DNA of 64,000 nt from Liolophura sinensis (taxonomy: Eukaryota > Mollusca > Polyplacophora > Chitonida > Chitonidae). Positions 30,301 to 41,212 of the stretch are shown one piece after another. The notes under the pieces were generated by a model. That model made no database searches, had not been told where the DNA came from, and saw only the letters and a list, made by a program, of their open reading frames with translations. Every line of letters starts with the position of its first letter. Position 1 is the stretch's first letter. Made by a program: the position numbers and the translations under genes. The stretch is from NCBI RefSeq assembly GCF_032854445.1, contig NC_088307.1, positions 13,342,017 to 13,406,016 of the forward strand. The letters run 5' to 3'.

Positions 30301-30784
30301 AATTAAAATGTCGAAACAAAACACTTCCTCTCTAAGTACGACATTATATATTCAAGGTTTAGACGGTGGCATTCTCGTCGGCGCGTATGGCCATAGTATG
30401 GCATACTGGAAATGATCAGTACGACAACAACACGACGTCTGATTAGACTGGGATGAGTGTGTGTTAAATTTGTTACTTTTATTAACCAGGAACCAGTTTG
30501 CCCACATGTAAGTCAAATGTTGATCAGTGCGTTACAAACCACAGGTAAAATAAATGTATTAGGCTATATATTGCGGTTCAGGAATAGGTATGGTGTTTAG
30601 GACTTTAGCAATGTATAGCCGGTTTCTGTTCTGGCAGATAAATCAATGACAGATAGTAGATAACACAGTACAGAGCACATTAAATTTACTTATCTTGAAT
30701 CAGATGATAAAAAATACAGATATCTTGTAAAAAGAAATAAAATTTTATATTCTTAGTTGTGGTTTTAAATCAAAGTCTCGCGAG

Positions 30785-32074
30785 TCACGGTTTGTCTTGT
30801 TTGGTGATGTCCAGCACGGCATTTTTCAGCACCTCGTAATCCACCATCGTGTTGTAGATCTGAACGGATATCCGAGCAAACAGTTCCCCGTTATGTGCAC
30901 ACACACACATTACGAGTTTATACCGGTCAAATAAGTCCTTCATGAGGGCTTCGCTTCCTTCCTGTAACAGAAGATGGATTAAAACACCAATGCCCTTTTT
31001 TTTTGGTCCTGAGGAAGGGTTCTGGAATTAAGAAGTTGGTTACGTGAGACACGAAGTACAGTGATGCAAATTCTGAGCTGCGTCATTGGTTTCCATTTTT
31101 GGTCTGCAAATTCAAGCTATTTTTCGTTTATTAAAGAGTATTGTATTAGTAACTGTAAACTCACCTACAGTTATTTCAGTTGTGACATATCATACTCAAC
31201 AACGCTCTAGCATTCCATCGCACTTCATGACGCAAAAGCACGACATACTAGGGACCAGTGGCCGATTCCACAAAGCCACTTTTGACTTGAGTCAAAAACT
31301 GAAATATCAATTTACAGATTATGTTTTGAACCCTGTTTATTCAAATTTGGACCACATCGACTATGTTATCTTAAGATAAGTGACAAAATTTTAACTTCTG
31401 TTACGGAAAACTAAGCATTGTGACGTTTTAAATTTTGACTGAAGTCAGAATTATCTGTGGAATCGGCCCCAGGGAGCGATTCCACAAAGCCCTTTCTGAC
31501 TTAAGTCAAAATTTCAAAACTCTGTACAAGGCTTACTTTTGTCACTGGAAGTTGAAATTTGGAAACGTTTGTCTTCCGATAACATTGATGAGGGATACAA
31601 AATTTTAAAAATGAGCTTTTAGATCGTATTTCAGATTCTGACCTTAGTCCGAAATGGTTTTGTCGAATCGGCCCCAGCTCTATACAAGGCTGCGCCAAAT
31701 TGGCTGTCAATTGGTTTATCCGGGCACACTGAGGTTCGTTAACCCATAAACCTGCCTTGGTCGTGAGAGTGGAATATTTTTGATTAGCGTACGTACGACT
31801 CTGTAAACCCCAGCGGAAAAAATGACCTGAAACACAACCAATCGGGGTGGGGGGGGTGGGGAACGCTTACCACAGTGTCTTCGTACGGCAAGGCAGGTAA
31901 CCTGATCATCTTCATGTTTGGTGCTCTCATGGAATCCGGAACAGGAAGTAGATAAGTTCCCCAGGCCTGCTCGAGCATAGCTGCCGCTTGTGATGACAGG
32001 CTAGATGTATAGGAGTGAATCTTATCCTATTTGTAAAGAAAAAGAACATCGTCTTTCAGTTCACAGCATTCGTG

Positions 32075-32130
<56 letters not shown>

Positions 32131-35100
32131 TAACGATAGCTTGTCAGTGGTTTGCTTGTAGCGCACCTGTTAAATGAATAGAAAATGGCGGTTGGTGGAA
32201 CACATACCACAGGCCGAAAACACTACATCCTCAGTAGATAAACGATAAGAGAAGTACAGTACGCCAGTCTTGAGATCAGGCAGTAACACACCCACTTAAA
32301 ATCTTCATTTTAAAAGCCCAATCTACACTCAAAAAATTAATCTATTAATTTTAACAGAAAATCTGTGATAGAAAGAGTGATGCTAGAATGTATTTATTTA
32401 CCTGATTGGTGTTTTATGCCGTACTCAAGAATATTTCACTTATACGACGGCGGCCAGCATTATGGTGAGAGGACACCTGGGACAGGCCGAGGAAAACCCA
32501 CGACCATCCGCAAGTTACTGACAGACCTTCCCGTGTACGGCCGGAGAGGAAACTACCTTTATCTGGACTTGAACTTACGCTAGCGCGCAAACCAACTGAG
32601 CCACAGAGGCCCGTGAATGTATTCTGTTATTATTACAAAAATATTCTGTCATATTCAACACAACATCCTGTTAGTCTAATAGATTCTTTTTGTTGAATTA
32701 ATGGGATATGTGTTGTATTCAACAGAATAATCTGCTGTAATAACAGAATATAGCCTATTCTAGCATTACTCAGACAACAGATTTTCTGTAAACATTAACA
32801 AGTTATTTTTTGAGGGTATTCTAACCTGTTGCTTAACTAGATCAGAAGGAATGTATACTGACAGATTTTGGGGGGAATGGAGAGGTCAAAGTTTAGCATC
32901 GATCAGAATCTTGCTTTCAAAACACGAGTTCACGAAGCTCATTTGTCAAAACAGTGGCAACTACATGTATGCCCTAGGCAACACACTAGAAAAAAAAACA
33001 GGACTTCGGTCATTGAGATCGTCTACATTATTCAGCCTGGGTAGAATATGCATAGTTGAAGGAGTTTGCTGAAGCTGTAGGCTACGTCTGATCTAATGTA
33101 CAATACAGTACATGTATTTTCATTCAGGGAGTTTAAATTTCTTCCCATGTAAATGTTTATCCTGGCCTTTTCAAATCAGTATACAAAATGCAAAAAAGTC
33201 TCCTTGAAGGTAGGTCTTCAACTGACCTATATGCCGCTTTAACTTCGAAGCTTGCCATCAGCCATTTTAAGGGTTCCCAACCAACTCCTCACAGCTTACT
33301 CCTAAAAACTTGAGCCTGGCTTTAACAACTACTACCATATCCTCCCACGTCCTAGTTGACACAAGTTTTAACAACCACTTGCTCACCCCCTCCCCTCACC
33401 CCACTACGTCCTGATTAAACCTTGAGCCCAGCTTTAACAACTACTTACATATCCTCTCACGCCCTTGTAAAACTGGAGCTCAGCTTAACATCTACTTACT
33501 AATACACGCCCCACGTCCTGATTAAACCTTGAGCTCCGCTTTAACAACCACTTATTTATCCTCCCACGCCTTTGTAAAACTTGAGAACGGCCTTAACAAT
33601 TGCTTACTAATCCACGCCCACGTCCTGGTAAAACTGGAATTACATATCCTCCTGCTAAAAACTTGAGCCTAGCTTCAACAACTATTTATATAACACCACG
33701 ACCCCCCACCCCACCCCCTCTTCACCCCACGTACTGGTAAAACTTGAGCCCAGCTTTAACAGCTACTTACATGTCCTCCCACATCCTGGTAGAACTTGAG
33801 CCCAGCTTTAACAGTTACTTACATATCCTCCCACATCCTGGTAAAACTTGAGCCCCGCTTTAACAGCTACTTACATATCCTCCCACATCCTGGTAGAACT
33901 TGAGCCCCGCTTTAACAGCTACTTACATATCCTCCCACATCCTGGTAGAACTTGAGTCCAGCTTTAACGCACAGGTAAGAGCTGTAATCCATGGTCGCTT
34001 GATAAGAAAACTCCAGGTGCATGCCTTTTTTGTACATGTGGGCGGTTAGGAGAGGGGAAACCCAGGACTGATGGCGCGGATGTGCCCAGAGGACAGCACA
34101 GCCGCGGGGCACGTAACACCATTTGTGGAGGTTTCCTATGGATACAAACAGCATGGTGATACACATAACTAAAGTACCTGAATTTGAAGATTTGATATAG
34201 GAACAGTGAAGTTAATTCCCCGGAAGAGTTAATTTGATGTTTGAGTGAGTGAGTGAGTGCTTGGGGTTTAACGTCGTGCTTAACAATTTTTCAGTCATAT
34301 GACGACGAAGGAATCCTAGAGTGCATTTGATGTTAGAAAGTATTCTGTTATTATAGCAGACACTAAAAAAGGTAATGTGTTAATTTTAGGAAAAGTTTGT
34401 TGTCTGAGTGATGGTAGAATGTATTCTGTTATTATAACAATATTCTTTTATAGACCTATTCAACATAACATGCTGTTAGTCTAACAGAATCCTCATGTTG
34501 AATTCATAAAAAAGGCGTGATACATTTAACAAAATAATCTGCTGGAATAACAGAATACATTCTAGCATCACTCAGACAACAGACTTTCTGTTTAAACTAA
34601 CAGAATAATTTTTTGTGTGTTTTCTTATTCAACATAACATCCTCTTATAGTCTATAATACAATATTTTCCTCTCTGGCCGTAAGTGGGATGGTTTCCCAG
34701 CGACTCGCAGATGGTCGTGGATTTCACCCGGGCTCTGCCCGGTTTCCTTCCATCACAACCGCCGTCGTATAAGTGAAATATTCTCGAGTACGGCGTCGAG
34801 AAACACCAATCAAATAAAATACAATATTTGTGCTGAATTATTAGAATATGTTTGCAATATTTAACAGAATAATCTACTGGAATGACAGAGTACATTCTAG
34901 CATCACCCATGCAAAGAACAGACTTTCTATTAAATTCAGCAAGTGATATTTTGTGAGTACATAAGCTCGACCGAGCGTTTATAAAACTCATGATCTCTTT
35001 TATGTGCAAAGTCAGCTTTGTGATCATGTCTACAATAAGAATGAACGTACTAAATCTGAAAGACATATATGTTAAATAGTATTTGAAAAGTTTCGTCAAC

Positions 35101-38100
35101 AATTAACATACAGAAAGACACAAATGCATGAACACACGCAAACGGATAGGTGCAAATGCATGGACACACGCAAACGGATAGGTGCAAATGCATGGACACA
35201 TGAAAACGGATAGGTGCAAATGCACGGACACACGCAAACGGATAGGTGCAAATGCATGGACACACGCAAACGGATAGGTGCAAATGTACGGACACACGAA
35301 AACGGATAGGTGCAAATGCATGGACGCACGCAAACGGATAGGTGCAAATGCACGGACACACGCAAACGGATAGGTGGAAATGCATGGACACACGCAAACG
35401 GATAGGTGCAAATGTACGGACACACGAAAACGGATAGGTGCAAATGCATGGACGCACGCAAACGGATAGGTGCAAATGCACGGACACACGCAAACGGATA
35501 GGTGGAAATGCATGGACACACGCAAACGGATAGGTGGAAATGTATGGACACACGCAAACGGATAGGTGCAAATGTACGGACACACGCAAACGGATAGGTG
35601 CAAACCCACGGACACACGCAAACGGATAGGTGCAAATGATGATGTAGCCACTGATTTAGCAAGGCAGGGCATGAAAAAAATGTCAAAATTTGTGAGGCAG
35701 AAACCGTACACAGCTCATGTATTTAACTTCAGTTATGTCCACATTGACTGTGCGTTATACATCGGCTGGGACCGATGTGATTAGCTTGCCAGCAGGCCAA
35801 AATATATATGCTGAGGCCGAGGTGATTAGCTTGCCAGCAAGGCTATACATCGGCTAGGGCCGAGGTGATTAGCTTGCCAGGAAGGCTATACATCGGCTAG
35901 GGCCGAGGTGATTAGCTTGCCAGCAGCCCCAAATATATATGCTGAGGCCGAGATGATTAGCTTGCCAAAGGGGTGCAAAAACCAAAGAGCCTATCCAGCT
36001 CGTGCTTGGCTTCCTCTCCGGCCGTACGTGGGAAGGTTTACAGAAACCTGCGGATGGTCGAGGGTTTCCCCTGGACTGTCTGGTTTCCTCCCACCATGAC
36101 TGGCCGCCGTCGTATGAAATATTTTTATATTAAATATAAGTAACATTACATTAATTATATTTATTATTAATAATATTACTATATTAAATATTATATGATA
36201 TATTAAATATTCTTGAGTAAGGCATAAAATACCAATCAAGTAAATATTGGCTGAGACATACTGCCAACATGTGCATTTGAACCCCCTAAGCCAGTTGCGA
36301 AGTAGTTGTCATATATGACGGGAAAAGCCTATTTATCTGTCATATTTCTTTACAATTTGCTCGAAAATTACATGACTGTTCTCACCCCATTAAATTTTTC
36401 CAGTTCAACTGCTATGTATAGGCCTATTCGCACAATCTCAATAGTATTAACCATTTTGCTGAGAAAGAGGTGCAAGTTTCCAAAAGAGGTGTAAATACTT
36501 TATATTTAGTCAAAATTGTATGTACAAATTTGGATTTTCTATGTGTTGGATATATTTGTAGGAAATACATGTACAATAAATATGGCAGAGAAGTTTCCCG
36601 TTATGTATTTTACATCTCAACTAATTTGCACCTAAGACAGATGTTTTTGCACCTGAGGTACGATTATAAGTGCCTCAGTGTTTAGGGCTTAACGTCGTAT
36701 TAACAATTTTTCAGTCGCGTGACGACGAAGGCATCCTCAGAGTGAATGTACGTGTAGTGTGCCTCCTTCTTGCACGGCGGACCACCGCTCTTTTATCTAG
36801 TTACTGCTTCACTGAGACGCCCCACCCGAGCCATTATACTGATACGTGTCAACCAGTCGTTGCACTAATCCCTTCATGCTGAACGCCAAGCGAAGAAGCT
36901 ACAACGTCCTCTTTTAAGGATTGACCCTGGATCCACCGCCCCCAAAGTGGATACTCTACAAACTGAGCAATCGGGCGAGATACTATTATGAATTTGGATG
37001 ATACAGGCATTGACACCTGATTACGTCACACCTGTAAAGAAGTCCGCTCCAAGCTCCTCCACGTTAATGGCCAGATGTCCCGGCGCATGCGCCCCATCAA
37101 CCATCACTAGCACCTGATGACGGCGGCACACTTCAATCAAACGCTTCACAGGTAACAACAGAGCCGTGCTGCTGGTTATATAATCTGTCAAGAGAAATAA
37201 CAATCTGATATGAGCGAATTTTATGCAAATGTCATTGTATCAAACTAGACACTTAGTTTTTTTTATGCATGCTAAATGTATGCCGAAATTTAATACAAGA
37301 ATATCGTCATTCCAAAGGGCTCAATAGATTTCAGAGCGTTTGCGAGTGCCCGAAACCTCTCACCAATGCGATCGCTGTCAGTTCAAATCCAGCTCATGAT
37401 AGCTTCCTCTCCAATCGTACATGAGGAAGTGTGACAGCAACCTGCGGATTTATCGCGGGTTTCCCCCGGGCTCTGCCCGGTTTCCTCCCACCATAAAGCT
37501 GGCCGTCGTCTTATAAGACAAATATTCTTGAGTACGGCGTGAAAATAAAATCAAATAAATAAATAAATATATTTCAGAGAAAAAATCAATTGGTATAGTT
37601 TACTTCTTCAGAAGATTGCTGAACAAACTTCAGTACAGCATACCAGTGTGAAAAGATAACACGTATGTCAAAGCAAGAGGGTTTGTCTCAAGCCAGTTTC
37701 CATTTTTTTTTTAAAAGAACCACAGTCGAGTTTTCTTCTTGAATAAATAAACTTGAATTTATCCAGTGTCCTGATTAAAACAATCAAACTCTTAGCTATG
37801 AATTAAGAGAGATACCAATTTAGACTTGGCTTTTGCAAAATGATGGTATATTGTTTCAGTTTTAGATATTGTAAATCTGGGTGTAACTGAATGAAAATTA
37901 GTGGAAGACTTTTCAGCAATGTTAGACTACGAAATTGGTCCCACGAGCACAGTCAACAGCTTATTTTACCAGAGGTCCCACGGACAGTATAAAGCTACTT
38001 AATTGATACATGCAGGTATACCTTACATGATTTGTTTATTAATTTATTTGTTTATTTATCTGATTGGTGTTTCACGCTGTACTTAAGAATATTTCACTTA

Positions 38101-41100
38101 TGCGACGGCGGTTAGCATTATGGTGGGTGGAAACCGGGCAGAGTGCCTTACATTAATATTGATACCCATTAGCATTTGACATACAACTATCGCAAACATG
38201 CAAGCCAGAGCTGGTTTCGACCACTCAGCGAGATGATTGTTTTAGGCCAAGAAAACCCATTTTAACGCTTGGTCAGCGATGTGTTTCCGAACTGTTCTAT
38301 TTACAAATGATAATTAATCAGTTTTCTTACCGATGATGGCCAGTTTGACGTCTGGATTAGCTTGTAGATAAGCCTCATACAATTCAACGATGGAGTCTTC
38401 ACTTTCAATAGGAAATTTAATCTCCAGAATATGACATTTTGCTCCTGTGAACATTGTAATATTATGTAAATGTGATTATACTGTTACGAAGACAAAAATA
38501 TGCATTCACACAAGATCTCCGAATCGTGACTTAACCAATTCCTATCACTCAAAAATAATCTCTTAATGTTTAACAGAAAGTCTGTTGTCTGAGTGATGCT
38601 ATAATGTATCCTGTTAGCACACCACAATATCCTGTAAATGTAATACAATCTTTATGTTGATTTAATGTTAACAGAAAGTCTGTTGTCTGAGTGATGCTAG
38701 AATGTATCCTGTTAGTACAACACAATATCCTGTAAATCTAATTACAATCTTAATGTTGAATTAATGTAATATGTGCTATACTATCAGAATTTGTTTGTTT
38801 TTTTTTGTTTGTTTTTTTTTTTGTTTTTTTTTAGGAGAGTATAGGATATCTAGTAACGTTCTGTGTCACTTCGTTATGTTGTTCGTGTTTTGTCAATTTT
38901 GCTCATGCGCAGTTGTCACTCTGACGATACATTTATAGAATTACTCTAAAGCCGATGCAGTCTGGGACTAATATAACAGATGCAGTACATGTCATGTACG
39001 TTTCAAATTGCCATGACAGTGTTATGCAATACGCCTTCAAATGAGAGCAGGCAGGCTCGGACAAGCCTACAATGGAGTGGACATTGAATACAGATATGAT
39101 GGACAAATCTGAAATTTCATCATGGTTAATTTACTTATTCAATTATACATGTTGCCGGTTACGCGCATGCCCTGATTTACCTTCAACTTTATCACAAGCC
39201 GCTTGGCACGCATTTCTCACAGCCAGATACGTCAAGTTAGTCACGAGGATCCCCTCTCCTGATTTAAGTGGGAATGATTTGACAACACTGTTGACACCTG
39301 TGAAATAGTCGTAATATACAAAAACACGTGCAGTAAATGGTTTAAAATTTTGTTAAGTTGTTGCTTTTGAAAGAAGATCAAAAGTTAAGTCCGGCTTAAA
39401 TCTTAATACCAGTGTTGGCTTAATACAAAACCAATTGGACTATATTTATTTATTTATTTGATAGGCGCTTTACTCAAGAATATTTTACTTATACGACGGC
39501 GGTCAGCATTATGGTGGGAGGAAGCCGTCCGCAGGTTGCTGCCAAACCTTCCCACGTACGGCCGGAGAGGAAGCCAGCATGAGCTGGACTTGAACTCACA
39601 GCGACCGCATTGGTGAGAGACTCCTGGGTCATTACACTGCGCTAGCGCGCTAACCAACTGAGCCACGGTGGCCCCTCACGTGGTATTATTCGTGATTAGA
39701 TAAAACTGCCGGCAGAATGTTACTATTTTCACAATATACGACACACAAACCCACAATAGTACGTAATTCAGAGGTCATTCAGACTGTTAACCTAATATTG
39801 CTGGATTAGCTTTCTGAATTCTTCATGCCACCCCTTGTAAAAACTGGTCGATTATATATCCTCATGTGCCGCAAATTAAAGCAATGACGTCACGATCTCG
39901 CCGAGAGACGTCACTCCGATGTCATAAAGTCGTATCTCGTATCCCTATTCACTGTCACTCCAAATAAATTGTTTTAGCGGATGCACAGTTTCAGTATGGA
40001 GGCATTCTCACCGGTTGTTGCATTGCCGACAAGCACCAGGTTTTTCTGATCAGCTCCGACAAACTCAGCAGCAATGTTTGTCATCTCTTTGTAAAGGCGA
40101 CCATGGTTCCACCGGAAGAACCCGTCTGGATTGCTCTCTATTTCCTCCAGGTATCTAGAAAAATATATGATAAAAACAGAAATTCGCAGAGAAACTCAGG
40201 CAGAGCATCAGGCTATGAAACAAATTACTTAATAGTCTTGAGTATTCGGCGTACAGTTTGTTGTATCAAGATTATACGTGTACTCAAATTCATCACTGAC
40301 GTTTGTGTCATTCATACATCTAAGCTTTATGGAATATAAAAGACTTACAGCACAGAGAGTAAAACCAGATCAGCCACTGCATTGTCACAGTTGACAAATG
40401 GTCGCACGTACCCGGTGAAATACGGCCTCTTGTCATTTTACCTCAGTCAGGGTTTTATTCTAATTGTTCATGTAAATGTTTAAAAAGCAACAAATTACAC
40501 GTCCCCTAGCACGATGGCTTGAGCAGAACCACACGTAGGTAAAATAATACACTTTATTAGCCGTCACTGGTCTAGAATTACACAAAATGCTGTGTTGTCA
40601 TCACATTTAACATAAATAACATTAAAACAATTAAAAGTGACCAGGGCTCAGGGATGCTTAGTCCACCAACGGAATCTGCAATGTAATAAAAGACTTGGAT
40701 ATATCACACAGTTCCATGGATATATCACACAGTTCCATGGATATATCACACAGTTCCATGGATATGGACGACAGTTCCATGGGTATATCACAAAGTTCCA
40801 TGGATATATCACACAGTTCCATGGATATGGACCACAGTTCCATGGATATACCACACAGTTCCATCGAAAGTAACAAACTTTCTGTTTCTCTTTCAGCACA
40901 CATTTGGGAACTGTTCCACAGGGATCATGGCCCGTGTCATCTGTATAACTCACCTGTGTTTCTCTGTCACCTCTGTATAACTCACCTGTGTTTCTCTGTC
41001 ACCTCTGTATAACTCACCTGTGTTTCTCTCCCACCTCTGTATAACTCACCTGTGTTTCTCTGTCACCTCTGTATAACTCACCAGTGTTTCTCTGTCACCT

Positions 41101-41212
41101 CTGTATAACTCACCTGTGTTTCTCTCCCACCTCTCTATAACTCACCTGTTTTTCTCTTTCAGCACACACTTGGGCACTGTTCCCCAGGAGCCATGATTGA
41201 TGAAGCAGTAAT
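30785..41212 (-). CDS. Class V PLP enzyme, isopenicillin-N-epimerase / hercynylcysteine-lyase type (left copy, 5' cut by gap)
   Basis: Fold-type I PLP enzyme of the class V aminotransferase family. Animal relatives are usually labelled isopenicillin N epimerase or probable hercynylcysteine sulfoxide lyase; the true substrate is not known here. Exons on the minus strand: 41146-41212 (cut by the N gap), 40012-40154, 39181-39297, 38331-38444, 37032-37184, 33927-34135, 31871-32026 and 30785-30961. All borders are GT-AG and phases agree throughout. Landmarks, numbered on the complete copy: NHGSWG (24-29), cofactor-phosphate region GNATTG (84-89), VDGAHAPG with the pyridine-binding Asp195, NLHKW with the Schiff-base Lys221, and the C-terminal domain ending SVQIYNTMVDYEVLKNAVLDI. 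No signal peptide or membrane segment is seen, so it is probably cytosolic. This copy keeps intact frames in exons 2-8, including exon 7, where the right copy has two deletions. Confidence 0.88.
31251..31470. repeat. Palindromic MITE, first of an adjacent pair
   Basis: Begins 'gggaccagtggccgattcca', with 'cttttgacttgagtcaaaa'. It ends with the inverted counterpart 'ttttgactgaagtcagaa' and 'gtggaatcggcccc'. About 220 bp, non-coding, in intron 7 of the PLP enzyme gene. Confidence 0.75.
31472..31677. repeat. Palindromic MITE, second of an adjacent pair
   Basis: Same family, starting 'gggagcgattccacaaagcc' and ending 'ttttgtcgaatcggccccag', directly abutting the first copy. The right-copy pair is at about 44141-44567. 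Confidence 0.75.
32076..32128. repeat. (TA)n microsatellite
   Basis: Pure TA run in intron 6, shorter and interrupted in the right copy (about 44968-45010). Confidence 0.97.
32328..32816. repeat. MITE family M interrupted by a SINE
   Basis: Left arm 32328-32393 (cactcaaaaaattaatctat...) and right arm 32615-32816, ending in the inverted terminus 'ttattttttgagggt'. Removing the SINE restores the family sequence 'tgctagaatgtattctgtta'. In PLP enzyme intron 6. Confidence 0.85.
32394..32614 (-). repeat. SINE family B inserted in MITE M
   Basis: Near full-length inverted SINE flanked by an 8-bp target duplication, gaatgtat at 32386-32393 and 32615-32622. The head carries the A-box region (ccaactgagccacagaggcc inverted). 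Confidence 0.88.
33280..33926 (-). repeat. 52-bp splice-donor minisatellite next to PLP exon 6
   Basis: Four nearly identical 52-bp units lie immediately 3' (minus strand) of exon 6, then increasingly degenerate units out to about 33280. Each clean unit duplicates the last part of exon 6 (..AAGTTCTACCAGGATGTG..) and its donor TAT|GTAAGTAG. The right copy has three clean units. Confidence 0.9.
34240..34342 (-). repeat. SINE family A 3' fragment
   Basis: 'gagtgcttggggtttaacgt', 'caatttttcagtcatatgac' and 'aggaatcctagagtgcat', inverted. The left edge has a GAGT microsatellite (gtgagtgagtgag). Confidence 0.8.
34363..34960. repeat. Two MITE M copies in tandem, the second split by a SINE
   Basis: First copy about 34363-34617 with both termini. 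The second begins inside the element (ttattcaacataacatcct), is split by a SINE at 34667-34819, and ends near 34960. In intron 5 of the PLP enzyme gene. Confidence 0.8.
34667..34819 (+). repeat. SINE family B, 5'-truncated, inserted in MITE M
   Basis: Starts 'ttcctctctggccgtaag' and ends 'caccaatcaaataaaa'. Flanked by the 9-bp target duplication tacaatatt (34658-34666 and 34820-34828). Confidence 0.88.
35110..35640. repeat. 32-bp VNTR, 16 units
   Basis: Units of 'cacacgcaaacggataggtg' plus 'caaatgcatgga'. I count 16 cggatagg cores. The right copy has 5. All three minus-strand frames stay open for about 200 codons, giving a repeated Cys/His/Leu peptide that is a by-product of the repeat. Confidence 0.95.
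35745..35968. repeat. About 43-bp tandem repeat, 4-5 units
   Basis: Repeats 'gccgaggtgattagcttgcc' with variable spacers 'tatacatcggctaggg' or 'atatatatgctgag'. Reduced in the right copy (about 48154-48240). Confidence 0.9.
35978..36245 (+). repeat. SINE family B with AT-rich insertion near its 3' end
   Basis: Body from 'agagcctatccagctcgtgc' to 'gccgccgtcgtatgaaatat', then about 90 bp of AT-only sequence (36120-36205), then the real 3' end 'attcttgagtaaggcataaa'. The insertion is also in the right copy (48252-48516), so it predates their split. Confidence 0.8.
36668..36985 (-). repeat. SINE family A, near full length, inverted
   Basis: From the 3' end 'gtgtttagggcttaacgtcg' to the tRNA-like head at about 36985 ('gtggatactctacaaactga'). 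The central domain 'gccattatactgatacgtgt' is intact. The left copy lacks about 24 bp that the right copy keeps near 49190. Confidence 0.85.
37345..37562 (+). repeat. SINE family B, intron 4
   Basis: 'aaacctctcaccaatgcgat' through 'ccgggctctgcccggtttcc' and 'caaatattcttgagtacggc' with an AAAT tail. The head is largely lost. Confidence 0.85.
38037..38138 (-). repeat. SINE family B 3' part, partly deleted in the right copy
   Basis: Inverted tail, 'gattggtgtttcacgctgta', 'tatgcgacggcggttagcat'. In the right copy about 95 bp are missing, but the inner SINE remnant 'aaccgggcagag' remains at about 50346, so this is a deletion and not an empty site. Confidence 0.75.
38549..38800. repeat. MITE M with 98-bp tandem array, 2 units
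   Basis: Units begin 'gtttaacagaaagtctgttg' at 38568 and 'gttaacag' at 38667. Internal MITE sequence (tctgagtgatgcta..gaatgtatcctgttag) has become a tandem repeat. The right copy holds six units. Confidence 0.9.
39445..39675 (-). repeat. SINE family B, full length with short internal deletion
   Basis: Tail 'tatttatttatttgatagg', body, and complete head 'gcgctagcgcgctaaccaac' plus 'tgagccacggtggcccc'. One of the best-preserved heads in the window. In intron 2. Confidence 0.9.
40345..40625 (-). repeat. Dispersed repeat R, inverted copy
   Basis: Longest R copy, in intron 1 of the PLP enzyme gene: inverted 'gacaacacagcattttgtgt', 'aattctagaccagtgacggc', 'aggggacgtgtaatttg' and 'aagaggccgtatttcacc'. 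The right copy is at about 52960-53240. Confidence 0.65.
40695..40872 (-). repeat. 21-bp minisatellite, 8 units
   Basis: Plus-strand unit 'atatatcacacagttccatgg'-like. On the minus strand it reads an in-frame heptad P-W-N-C-V-I-Y. It sits just intronic of a decayed partial duplicate of PLP exon 1 (40873-40930). Confidence 0.93.
40933..41145 (-). repeat. 33-bp splice-donor minisatellite next to PLP exon 1
   Basis: Six 33-bp units follow the real donor of exon 1 (minus strand). Each contains an exon-like tail GAGAAACACAG and a donor G|GTGAGT followed by TATACAGAG. Plus-strand anchors 'tataactcacc' lie near 40944, 40977, 41009, 41041, 41073 and 41105; the authentic donor is at 41141-41145. The right copy matches (about 53548-53760). 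Confidence 0.92.

Noticed and set aside
35096-35711. Three overlapping open frames of about 180-200 codons on the minus strand, rich in Cys, His and Leu
   Set aside because: They are the three frames of one 32-bp VNTR (32 bp repeated three times is 32 codons). In the other copy the array has 5 units, so the frames vanish.
40695-41012. Plus-strand frame with repeated M-D-I-S-H-S-S
   Set aside because: Opposite-strand reading of the 21-bp and 33-bp minisatellites next to PLP exon 1; no start context or protein similarity.
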